From positions 1,178,001-1,242,000 of the forward strand of contig JAHLKG010000001.1 in NCBI GenBank assembly GCA_025526995.1: 64,000 bases of DNA, read 5' to 3'. The stretch's first letter is position 1; each line of letters opens with the position of its first letter. A program made the translations under genes and the position numbers. This document shows positions 43,000 through 53,600 of this stretch, in pieces. The notes under the pieces were generated by a model. The model was given only the letters and a program-made list of their open reading frames with translations, did no database searches and was not told the origin of the DNA. Origin of the DNA: Powellomyces hirtus (Eukaryota; Chytridiomycota; Chytridiomycetes; Spizellomycetales; Powellomycetaceae).

Positions 43000-45900
43000 A
43001 TGCCTACTGCAAGATCTCCCATTCTAGGAGTGCAGACCCGCCAACAAGCCCGTCAAGCCACACGAGAAGCCCAACGGGGTCCTGACGCTGAAAAAGACGT
43101 TAATATCGATGCCTCGATCTACCATGATTCTCACAACGCAGATGCCGATGTGGATAAGATGAATCATGGAGAAATTCATGCAGACTCGGCGATAGTACCG
43201 TCCGAAGTACCGACTGACATCGTCATGCAAATTCTGCAGAGGTTCAAGATGGAAATCGACGAAAAGCTCGACCATCGGATGGACAGGTTGGAGAGGACTT
43301 TATTGACTAGTTCAAACCCTCTCGCTACATCAACTTCCCATCAACAACCCGAGAAGTACGAAAAGCCTCATATCGGTGGTCATCCTATGGCCGTTTCACC
43401 GATGAGAAGCCCAAAAGCGGGCCTTGAGTACCCTTTCCTACATCAACACATTACTCACGGCGAAGTTGAAGCCCCAGTTGCCCCTCACTTTCGTCCATCT
43501 TCCCCAACGGAAAGCACAACAACTACGAGCAGCAGAAAGAGCGATGACCGTGACGCACAACGTACATCATTTGCATACTTCAAATCTGCGATCGATGCAG
43601 TATCTACATTCGACGGGACGGGAAATCTCTCAAAACTCGCCGACTTCATCGATCAACTTACTCTAGTCTTTCGCCTAAAACCTGTATCTGAAGAAGAACA
43701 ACTCTCATTCATCTTCACGAAGCTCTCTGGCGAAGCAAAACAATGGTATCGTAATCATCAGAAAGATGCCGAACAAGGGATGGTGGAGCCCATCACAGAC
43801 TGGGAATCCTTCAAGCCTCCTTTCCTTTTGCGTTACCAACCAACCAATCACGAAGAGACTTTGCTCACTCAACTTGAAAGACTCCGACAAGGAAGTCATT
43901 CCATCTTGCAGTACAATCCCTCATTCACGAAGATCACAAGTCAGATCCCCTTGAAGGTGCCGTTCGAAATCTACAAGTGGTTCTATCTTTGCGGAATGAA
44001 TGATCATTATGCAGAGCTCATCAGAACTCAAAGTTTCAAGGATCTCCATGGTCTCATGGCAGCTGCCAAGCGTCTGGATAACGGAAGTAACAAGAGTAAC
44101 CAAAACAACAATTGTTTTGCCAAGAAGAGCGAAAACATCGCGCTCGAAGCCCAACCTTCAAAGAAAGACGGCTCAAGTCACAAGAAGACCGACGCAAAGA
44201 AGACCACAGACTCGAAGAAGAGACAGAACTTCCCCTGTTGGTTATGCAATTCGAATGAACATACCCCATTCAATTGTCCCCTCAAAGCCAAGGCAGTCGA
44301 AGCCTTAAAACCCGCTGCTAATGCCAACATTGCAGAAGCACATAATGCCACTAGTTTGGCATACTTGGATTCGGGCTGCTCACAGCACATGACGAATGAC
44401 ATTTCCATTCTCGAATCCTACGAAGAGCACTCAACGCGCGTCAGATTTGGAAACAACGCCTTTCTCGATGCCGAAGCGAAAGGGAACGCTATCTTGAAGC
44501 TTCCAGATGGAGATGTACCCCTCACAGATCTTCTCTACGTTCCGAAGCTCGCCAAGACTCTCATCTCGGTCTCCGCACTCACCAAAGATGGAAAGAGAGT
44601 CACCTTTGAAGATGAGAGCGCTATCATTCAAGACTGCAATGGCACTACGAACGACATCACCATACCTCTCGTCCGAGGAATGTATCACATCTCGCCAACT
44701 CCGATGGCTTTTGCTACTGAAACTCGCTCAAGGACACACGCGTCCAATGTACCAACGCACGCGTCGAAAAATACATCTACCGAATTGACAAACTGGACAA
44801 ACGCGTCCAATGTACCGACACACGCGTCCGATACATTGATTCAAGCACTCAACCTGTCGGCAGACGCTACCGGCATCTCGGTCATGCGTTCTACTTTGAC
44901 CCAAGCCACGTCGGAGGGGCCGGCCGCCCCAAAGGCATCGGATGATGCCGAGGATGGTGCCCCCTCGGGGGCACCATCCGCCGATGCCGCCGTCGCCGCT
45001 GCTTTGGCGGCTTCTTCTGGGGCTGGTTCTGGTCCCTCTTCTCCTGTCAATGAAGGAACCCTCTGGCATCACCGATTGGGCCATCCTGGCACTCACATCA
45101 TGAAGCAACTCAAGCTCCCAATGACCAACGGAGTCTGCAAAGGTTGCGAGTTTGGTAAGCACAAGCGCTCACCATTCAACGGTACAATGACACGGTCCAA
45201 GACACCACTCGATTGCCTCCATTTCGACTTAAACGGTCCGCACATACCTGCGGTTGGCGATGAGAAATATGCCCTCGTTGTGATCGATGACTATTCACGC
45301 TTCACATGGATCTTCTTCTTGAAGACGAAGAGCGAATCTACTGCAAAATTGATTGTATTCATCAATTTCATCGAAAAACAGACCAACGAAAGGGTCAGAC
45401 AACTTCATTCCGATTGAGGGGGGGAGTTTGTCAATCACGATCTGAAAGAATTCATTTCGAAAAAGGGCATTCTGCACGAACTCACCGCTGCAGATTCCCC
45501 ACAGTCTAACAGTGTAGCTGAAAGGTTCAACCTCACCCTGTTCGACACCATTCGTTCATTGGAACACTCATACGGCATCCCGGAACAACTCTGGACCGAG
45601 TTAGCGGCTACATCAGTCTACTTACGGAATCGCCTACCCCACAAGTCCAATAACAACATTTCGCCGTACGAACAGCTCAACGGTGAAGAGCCCTCACTCT
45701 CTCACCTTCGTGTGATTTGGGCCGATGCCTTCATGCATCTTGTCAAGAGAAAACAAGTCTCAAAGTTGGCACCGCGCGCCACACGTCTCAAATTCATTGG
45801 TTACGAATTTGACGGCGCTTACTGCTGTTGGGATGACAACCGTCAAGAAATAGTCATTTCTTGCGATGTAACGTTCGACGAAAACTCAGCACTCGAACTC

Positions 45901-47748
45901 GCGAAAGACTACATTCCGTCCGAAGAACTCTACGAAGTCGAAGAGATTCTCGACTCACGTGATGGCCCGGAAGGCCCCATATTCCTCCGCAAATGGCTAG
46001 GATTCGAAGACGAAGACAATACATGGGAACCGCTTGAAAATGTCAATCATTTGACGGTCTTTGCTGACTACATCAACGAGAAGACGGCAAGCGCTCTTTC
46101 GGCTGCAAGTACCGAAGAACCCCAAACCTACAAACAAGCGCTCTCATCAGATGACGCGCCAAAGTGGACTGAGGCCATAAATGCCGAATTGAAGGCCCTT
46201 CATACCAATGATACATGGGAAGTCATTAACCCCAAATCCTTACCGCACAATCAATGGCCCATCCGCACTAAATGGGTTTTCAAGATTAAGCGAGACCTGA
46301 ATGGTCAACCCCAATGATACCAGGCCCGGCTTGTAGTGAAAGGCTTCGAACAACGCTATGGCATCGACTACAACGAAACCTACGCTCCGGTTGCCAAGAT
46401 AGCTACCCAACGCGTCCTCCTCGCTCTCGCCGCCAGTCTAGGCTTGAAATGCCATCAAATGGATGTAGTAACCGCATTCCTGAATGGGATTGTTACCGAG
46501 ACCATCCTAATCTATGCTCCTGAAGGCTCTGGCTTGCCGCCTGGGACCATCCTTTGACTCCGAAAGGCCCTTTACGGTCTGAAACAAGCCCCGCGCGAAT
46601 GGTATTCCCTACTTCACAAAGAACTGACTTCTTTGGGATTCAAGCGCCTGTCAAATGACAATGCCGTTTACATCAGAACTCTACCTGAAAGTGACTCATC
46701 GCAGTACATCTCTGTCTATGTTGACGATCTTCTCATTTTTGCAAAGACCGAATCGGAAATCTCGTCAATTAAGACATCCCTGCACAACGAGTTCAACATG
46801 ACAGACCTAGGCGAAGTCAACCACTACCTGGGAATGAGAGTTCGACGCGACTACTCAAGGCACGTCATCTACCTTGATCAAGAGTCATATGTAAATGACA
46901 TCCTCGAGCGCTTTGGTATGCAAGATTGCAAGCCCGTCAACACTCCGATGGACCAGACCACGCTCGAACCCTACAAAGTCGAAAATACAAAGACTTCACC
47001 TAACCCGCAAGAAGGAGAATATCGCGAAATCGTTGGTTCTCTCATGTACCTGATGATATGCACGCGTCCTGACATTGCTGTCGCAGTCAGTATGCTTTCT
47101 CGCTTCGCAAGCAACCCTTTGCCTCAACATCTGCAAGCTGCAAAGCGTGTTCTTCGCTACCTACGGGGAACATCAGATTACAGCCTCTGCATCGGCGGAA
47201 ATAACGTCACCCTTCACGGCTACAGCAATGCCGATTGGGGAAACAACATCATTGATCGACGGTCAATCACTGGCTACCTTTTCTACATTGGAAATGCGGG
47301 CCCTGTTACTTGGGCTTCGAAGCGCCAACCCACCGTTGCTCTCTCATCTACCGAAGCTGAATACATGGCACTTTCATTTGCCACTCAAGAGACAATCTGG
47401 CTTCGCTCACTTCTGCAAGAACTCCAAATCCCCGAATATCTTGATGAGAATGCTCGACCTACAACGATCTACGAAAACAATCAGTCATGCGTCTCGTTGG
47501 CAATGAATGCCGTGCATCACGCCCGTACCAAACACATCAACATTCGACATCACTTCTTTCATGATCACATCAACAAGGAGATTCACCTGGAGTACTTACC
47601 CACCGCTGAAATGGTAGCCGACTCACTTACGAAGCCTTTACCGGCCCCGGCTTTCAAATACCATCGCAAAAGCATGTGCATCAAGCACTACGACAACACC
47701 ATCACGCCAATGACGAAAGTGTCCATGACGGAGCTCCCGAATGAGTAA
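43000..47748 (+). pseudogene. Family B copia gag-pol with chromodomain (B3, three stops)
   Basis: Starts MPTARSP and keeps the B domain order, including the chromodomain-like segment (about 45920-46076). Three TGA stops (45415-45417, 46315-46317, 46555-46557) stand exactly where B1 and B2 have CGA (Arg). RNase H has YSNADWG and ENNQS, replacing two active-site Asp with Asn. The spacer lacks the 123-bp palindromic segment of B1 and B2 but keeps the 28-bp palindrome (44952-44979). No frameshift was seen. Confidence 0.92.
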
Positions 47749-47787
47749 AATCCCATCATCACGGATCGATTGCTCGGACAGGGGGTG

Positions 47788-48153
47788 TATTGGAATGTTG
47801 AGACTTGCGTACTCAACGTTTGGCCCTTACATTAGATCCTTACTTGGATTCTCCGACTAGAATGCGTGACCACCATACCGGTAACGCTAAGAGCTGAATT
47901 GGATCACGTGTGATCATGTGATTGGAGAAAAAGTAGATTAGAACGCTCGAAGCGAGACATTACCGATAAGACTTTAAGACAAGAAATACATTCACATACA
48001 TTACATCTCCGTGCATCTGACAACGCTACATCGTCAACTGCATCACAGAAGAGCTCTGTAACTCCCCTCTACGAAGTATACTGGAGGCCACATCTAATTC
48101 GGCCAATCCTCTGCAATTCCGATAAAGTACTGGAAGTGCCGATATCTCCAATA
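47788..48153 (+). repeat. 3' LTR of B3
   Basis: 366 bp, TATTGGAATG to CTCCAATA, next to the GAATC target duplication. Confidence 0.9.
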
Positions 48154-49016
48154 GAATCAACGTCTTCGAAGTCATGCCACGTCGTAATTTCGTTCCTTTT
48201 ACTTGGGGAGAGCGACTTCCACCAAGTGTATGCCCATCCTGTGAGTTTTGCAGCCACAAAATCTACGAGAAACTTGGGCGGAACCATTTCGTACTTCACA
48301 ACTGTCTCAATCTTGTCGATGAACGTTTGAAGTTTGACCATATTGGATTCTCCATTGTAGGACCCAATATCTTTCAGCGTTCCATCCACGAAAGCCTTCG
48401 CACCTCGACTGTCGACGATTTTGGTTGTCACGCTGTGTATGCTTGATGTCGGTGACGTAGGGCGGCGTTCGGTTGGAGAACGTTGGTATTCCTGTTGAGC
48501 TCCAATCTCCTGATTGTACTCTGTCCACGGTGCAGCAAACCCGTCGTTGCGAGTGGGTGATGGTGTGCGTACGCGCCGTTGCGCCGTACGTACCTGAGAG
48601 TTGATCGGGATGTTCACATCCTGATCCATGCGCCATTTCATTTGGAGCATTTCCGTTAGTTGGGCTAGAGAATTCTCAAGCCGATCTATCCTATCCATGT
48701 CCGCCCCACGCGGGCGGACATGCACGGTGTTCACTGATTCCCCACTTGGGAATGCTGCTGGAGTACTGTAGTTGATCGTTCTGTGATCATCCGTACTGCT
48801 TGATAGGGGACGGGTTTCGACCTTGCCATCTCGTCGGTCCATGTTTTGGGTACGCCCTTCCAATGCGTCGTTGCCCTCGTTGGCATCGACACTCAAAGGT
48901 GTTGGCTCTGCCAGTGTATCATTACCGGCAGAGTTCCCTCCATTGCTTGGTGATGTCCATTCACCAGGCACTCGTGCGCTTTTCTTAGCGGCACAATCTA
49001 CGGCTCGCTGTAGCAT
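48154..49016 (-). pseudogene. Element E gag, 5' portion
   Basis: Methionine at 49016, about 80 bp after the primer-binding site, then an N-terminal region rich in Thr, Ser and charged residues, a predicted helix (MDRIDRLENSLAQLTEMLQM) and a capsid-like part (VKLQTFIDKIETVVKYEMV, AYTWWKSLSPSKRNEITTW). It ends at DFEDVDS, where B3 was inserted, and continues in frame at 42519. No stop was seen in this part. Confidence 0.8.
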
Positions 49017-49097
49017 ATTGGACTGGGGTCCGTCGATCCACTAGGCGTCTTAACATACTACGAGTGTACCAAGGGCTCATTTCGTTGCCTACCATTC

Positions 49098-49111
49098 CAG
49101 GGCTCATAACC
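49098..49111 (-). other. Primer-binding site of E
   Basis: The minus strand reads GGTTATGAGCCCTG directly after the 5' LTR, the same initiator-tRNA anticodon-arm complement as in A and B. Confidence 0.75.
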
Positions 49112-49372
49112 TGTTGGTCTGAGAGTATCTGGGTAGATAGTTGAGGAAGCTTTCAGGGTAGTTGACTGGGCAAAACAACGAACTAACTTAATCCCGCTCT
49201 ATTGGAGAAAAAGAGAAAAGTTCCATTGATATATTAAGTATGGAAGGAAAACTACTTATATCGGAGTTAATCACGTGGTTTGCACGTGATCGCGTGACTC
49301 ATCATAGTGGCGTAGCATACGCCCTGCAATGGCGCAGTTGTGACTCAATGACAGAGTCTGTACACGCTAACA
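49112..49372 (-). repeat. 5' LTR of E
   Basis: 261 bp, close copy of 38925-39185, flanked on the right by ATTGA (49373-49377). Confidence 0.9.
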
Positions 49373-49377
49373 ATTGA

Positions 49378-49402
49378 ATATGCAATCCTTAACTTTCCAA
49401 TA
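49378..49402 (-). repeat. Right end of the B' LTR (edge of the transposon nest)
   Basis: After the ATTGA duplication the sequence resumes the B' LTR interrupted at 38924 and ends CCAATA, the B LTR terminus. Sequence to the right shows no retroelement similarity. Confidence 0.75.
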
Positions 49403-50615
49403 CTCCTTGCATGAGCCTAACGCTTTTGGTTGGCCACACTCAATTTCAGCAAGAATAACCACTCCACCGAGCATCACCCAATAATATGTAATTTGTTATC
49501 TAAATAACATAGATTAGCATTAACATAGATAGATGTAGAAAGATCACATAGAATGTTACATTAATCAAAATTCTCTTAATGCTCAGTATATACATTGTGT
49601 TGGGATATCAAAGAGCTTCGGCCAGTCACTCAGAATCTTTTGCTTCTATTCTTCTACCATGGACACTATCATACTGTGCCATTCACGCTTCTTTGGATGG
49701 TACATGGCTATTTCCACTGCTCTGCTACCTACAAACTGTGCCACCTACATGTCTTAAGTTGCACACAGTTTAATGATTAACCCTTTACCACTATGCGTCT
49801 TTGGTGGCACAGCCCCCACTTGGTTCCCATTGTTCTCCTTGCATTGTGACAATAGGCCCCTTGCGTTCCTTTCATTTGCATGGCTTCTTCATTTCCCATT
49901 GTTCTAGAGCCGCTGCTGTCTTCACTCATTTTATTCTGAAGCCCAAGGGCATTTTACTCCCGCCACTGCTCTGAGAGAAATTTATGAAAGACTTATTATA
50001 CTATCAACAATACACTATCTTTTGCTCTTTGCTACTTGCACCTTTAAGCTTGGCCGTTCAGCAATTTACCCTCCAGCGCACCTACTTACAACGCATGGAA
50101 ATGCTGATTTCAATATATGTAGATCTGAGTTGTCAAGATTTTCTGACATATTGCTCATTGACAAGTTCACAATTCTATACTGTGAACTTGGATAGTTGTG
50201 TGAATTTCCAGTGATGTTTGAGTACATTTGATTTGGATTAACTGATCAAGATTTTGCAATTTCATATACAGTATACAAAATGTTGATTTCATTTCAATGA
50301 ATCCCTTCCAGCTATTCAAAAGTTGAGGAAATGTTTCTCACTCAAGCCAAATTTTCTGTCCAATACCGTACAACCAGTTCAATGTGCATTTTGTGAAGTT
50401 TCTTGGTCTGCTGGTCTGTGGGCTCAATTGTTTCAACATGGCATCAATACAAACCACAGTCATAAACAAAGCAGTAGCAGGGGATGGTTCTTGAGAATTA
50501 TCAGGAAATGACGAGCACTTAGTGTGCAAGGCCTGTTACATATGTGCTTCACATCTAGCGCTATGCCTGCTCATGGGTACCAGAGGATATGCTGCGTGCT
50601 AACGAGTCGGCCTGA
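49403..50615. other. AT-rich intergenic stretch, no gene seen
   Basis: Only short unrelated reading frames; no protein family, RNA gene or repeat recognised. It lies between the nest edge and the formin stop codon and presumably contains the formin terminator. Confidence 0.6.
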
Positions 50616-53600
50616 TCAATGGGTAGCCTTTCTGTCATTGACCGATTCTGCAGTCTCGATTGCGACAAGCGATGGTGAGGTTTCTTTGCATACCGCAGCG
50701 CTGGGCATCGAAAGGTCTCGGCCAGACTCCTCGCTCCCATGGCTGGAAGGTCCATCGGACATGCTCGGAAAAATCTCTACTGTGGCGTTCGAACTGGCGG
50801 ACTGGCTGGGCGCTGTGACTTGATCGTTGTGTAAGACATCTGCGCCGCTGTCAACATCGGGAACGGAGCTGTCGGGACCCGCATTCAGATCAGCGAGGTG
50901 CATCGTAGAGGGCTTCCTATTACTAGCCATCATCTTTTTCTTTAGAGTGACTCTGGCCTTCAGCAAGGACCCGGTTTTCATGAGTCGTGCGGGTTCGGTC
51001 AAACCGCCTCCCAAGTCTAGATTTCCTGTCCCCTCATCGTCGTCGCCATCCTCAGACCGAACCAGACCACCATCGTCAAAAGTCGATGCGTGATGCAAGG
51101 CAGGGGGCGGAGTCGACATGCGGATTATCGCTGGATGCACAATGGGTGTGGGATCTATGGTGTTTTCGAGCTGGACTCTTTCCTCCTCCAATGGTGCATC
51201 GGAAGCAGTGATCCCGTCTGCGTCGACTACTTGGAAGCGGGGTATCTGCGGAAGCTCGTACGTAGCGGCCGTTGGTGCGCCGTCAGCCCTCTGCAACGAT
51301 GTTGACGGGGAGTCCTCGGCGGAATCATCCATCAAAAAGCCAACGTCCGAGTATGTAGGGTTATAATCATCGTATTCTTCAAAAGAGTTTTCATCCAGAT
51401 CCTCCTGAGTCCCGCCCTGAGTCCCGCCAAGGTAGAGATCTTTGGGAGTAGAGCGCCGTACCGTACCTCGCTGGAAGAATGGCTTTTCTCCGTCAACTGG
51501 TTTTAAACGCAAAATATCTTCTTCCGATGCCCCAACCAATGCCAGGAAGGTCCCATGTGGTGCGTTTTCACGCGAAAATTGCTTCGAAGCAGATAGTGCC
51601 TGATAATCTGTTGCCGGATATTCTGGCCCGTCAATATCTCCGCCGTGGACAGATCGAAGCAACGTTTCCCGAAGATCGGCGAACGAGGTTTGCTGAGAAT
51701 TTATGGAAGACAATGTGTTTTGCTGATCTGCATCAATAGAGGTTTCTGCTTCGCTGTTCTTTTTCTTGGCTCTCATGGCAGCTATACGTTGTGCATGCAT
51801 CTCTTTTTGCTGCGCCTGACGCCGGGCTGTTTCATTTTCGATGCGAGCTTGGTGCAAGGCGGTTGAGAAGGATGTAAACACCGCGAAGAAGTCCTCCGGG
51901 GAATCGGCTCTGTCCTTGGGGTCATCGCCAAAGAAGGCAATAAGTTCGTTGAGATTCTTTTCAGCAACGGCTGCCTGGTACTCCAACCCCGAAACTCGCA
52001 TGCTGGCTTTGGCGTTGAATGGCGTCATCACCGATACGAAGCGATCATCATCACTTAATTGATCCAGCTTTTGCAGTTCCAGAAGCTCTGCGGCCGCTGC
52101 GTCGACTCCTCTTCGTAGCTCTTTGACAGAGGCTAGGAGCGCCGGTATACACACTCTAGCTGCCACCTCCGCTCTTGGCATCTCGCGCAAGAAATCGATC
52201 AGTTCGGGCTCAGTCTGTTCTAGTTTCATGACCAGATAGTGAAGTAATGTCGGTAACAATCGCGTGCTTTCCCGATTGGCCCGGGTGTCGCGAAGGTTGA
52301 GCAAGGCGTCCAGCTTGAAGCCGTGCGCCTCTCCTCTGAATGACGTTCCATTGAGGTAGTTGCCCAAGACGAGGACTTGTTTTAGTAGAGTGCGAAGTCG
52401 CTTTGAATTGCGAACCTGTTCGCAAGCGAGCAACACAGTCTCCATGTCTGGCACCACCTCTTCGACCTCTTCCTCGAAACGTTTGCGAAATAGCATATGC
52501 TCCAATCTGTGGCACAATCGAGGGATGTGCATAACCTCTCGAATATAACGTTCCGCATTTCCTAGCTCCTCGAAGTCACCATCGTAACCATGCACGAGAT
52601 CGCACTCTTCAACTGTCGGGGCCCAGAGTCGAAGAGCTTGCAACCTATCAATGGACAGAACGGCTTCATCCATTTCTACGATCGCTCGGCGGATCTTGGC
52701 ATATGGCAATCGTACACCACCAAGCATAATTGCGATGTTTTGCGCGCGTCGACTGTCAATCAGCGTTTTGGTAACCTTTTTCATTGCCACATCTTTCTTC
52801 GGGTTTGGAACCGTTTGAGGTACTGGTTCTTCCTTCTTGAAAAGTTCCAACAACCCCTCCTCATCTAGCACTTTCTGCTCATCTGTAGGCCTCGTATACG
52901 CCTCTTCCACCACGTCCTCCCAAACAGTCGCCTTCGTTGCTCTGTTCGGGATCTTTACCCACTGCAACGGCTTCATGGCTTTCGAAGCTTTAATAATCTG
53001 TATGCTAAGAGACGGTGCGCCGAGCCCCGGCAAAGCCGGAGGGGCAGGTGGTCCGCCCAGGGGCGCTGGAGGCGGAGGGGGTGGCGGGGCTGCACCCGAA
53101 TTGAGTGGAGGGGGCGGCGGGGGGGGCGGGGGTGGTGGAGGCGCGGGTGTCTCCTCCACAGAATTAGAGGGAATTGGCGAAGCTGTTTGATCAGATCCCA
53201 CATCCTCAGCGTGATCTGCATTTACTATGTTTGGAAGGAACTCTTCCATTCGGTCAGCCTTCATCGGTGTCGCGGCGCCTCTAGCCTCACCAGTGAATAT
53301 TGAGGTACGATCCGGTGTTGCGGCATTTGCGCTTCGCAATTCTGCCACAAGATTTTCCAAGCGCCGGATCTCCTCCCAGAGAAGGCCGACGCCCGCTCCA
53401 GCGTTTAGTCTGGCGGACACGAGCCGCGTATCTTGCCCGTGAACGACTCCGTCCTGCGGTTCAGAGCTGGAAAAGGTAGCAAATGAGCCGGAATCACGAT
53501 GATGACGTTCAGTGCGTGGAGGTACAGGTGGGGCAATTCCTGAAAGGGATCCGGAACGCCTCGGCGGCACGGGCAGCGGTCGTTGACCCAACTGTTTCCG

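Larger units (their letters stand above)
42520..48153 (+). mobile_element. Full-length copia element B3 (plus strand)
   Basis: LTRs at 42520-42885 and 47788-48153, primer-binding site at 42886-42900 and polypurine tract before 47788 (GGACAGGGGGTG). Perfect 5-bp duplication GAATC (42515-42519 and 48154-48158). It sits inside the gag gene of E. The two LTRs differ at roughly 20 positions, so this is not a recent insertion. Confidence 0.95.
38925..49372 (-). mobile_element. Copia element E with two nested B insertions
   Basis: Both 261-bp LTRs (38925-39185 and 49112-49372; TGTTGGTCTG to TAACA) and a 5-bp duplication ATTGA (38920-38924 and 49373-49377) define one minus-strand element. It is interrupted by B3 (42520-48153) and by truncated B4 (39221-40167). 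Its RT and RNase H are gone. Joining across B3 restores a continuous gag frame, which shows the two halves are one element. E itself lies in the B' LTR. Confidence 0.92.
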
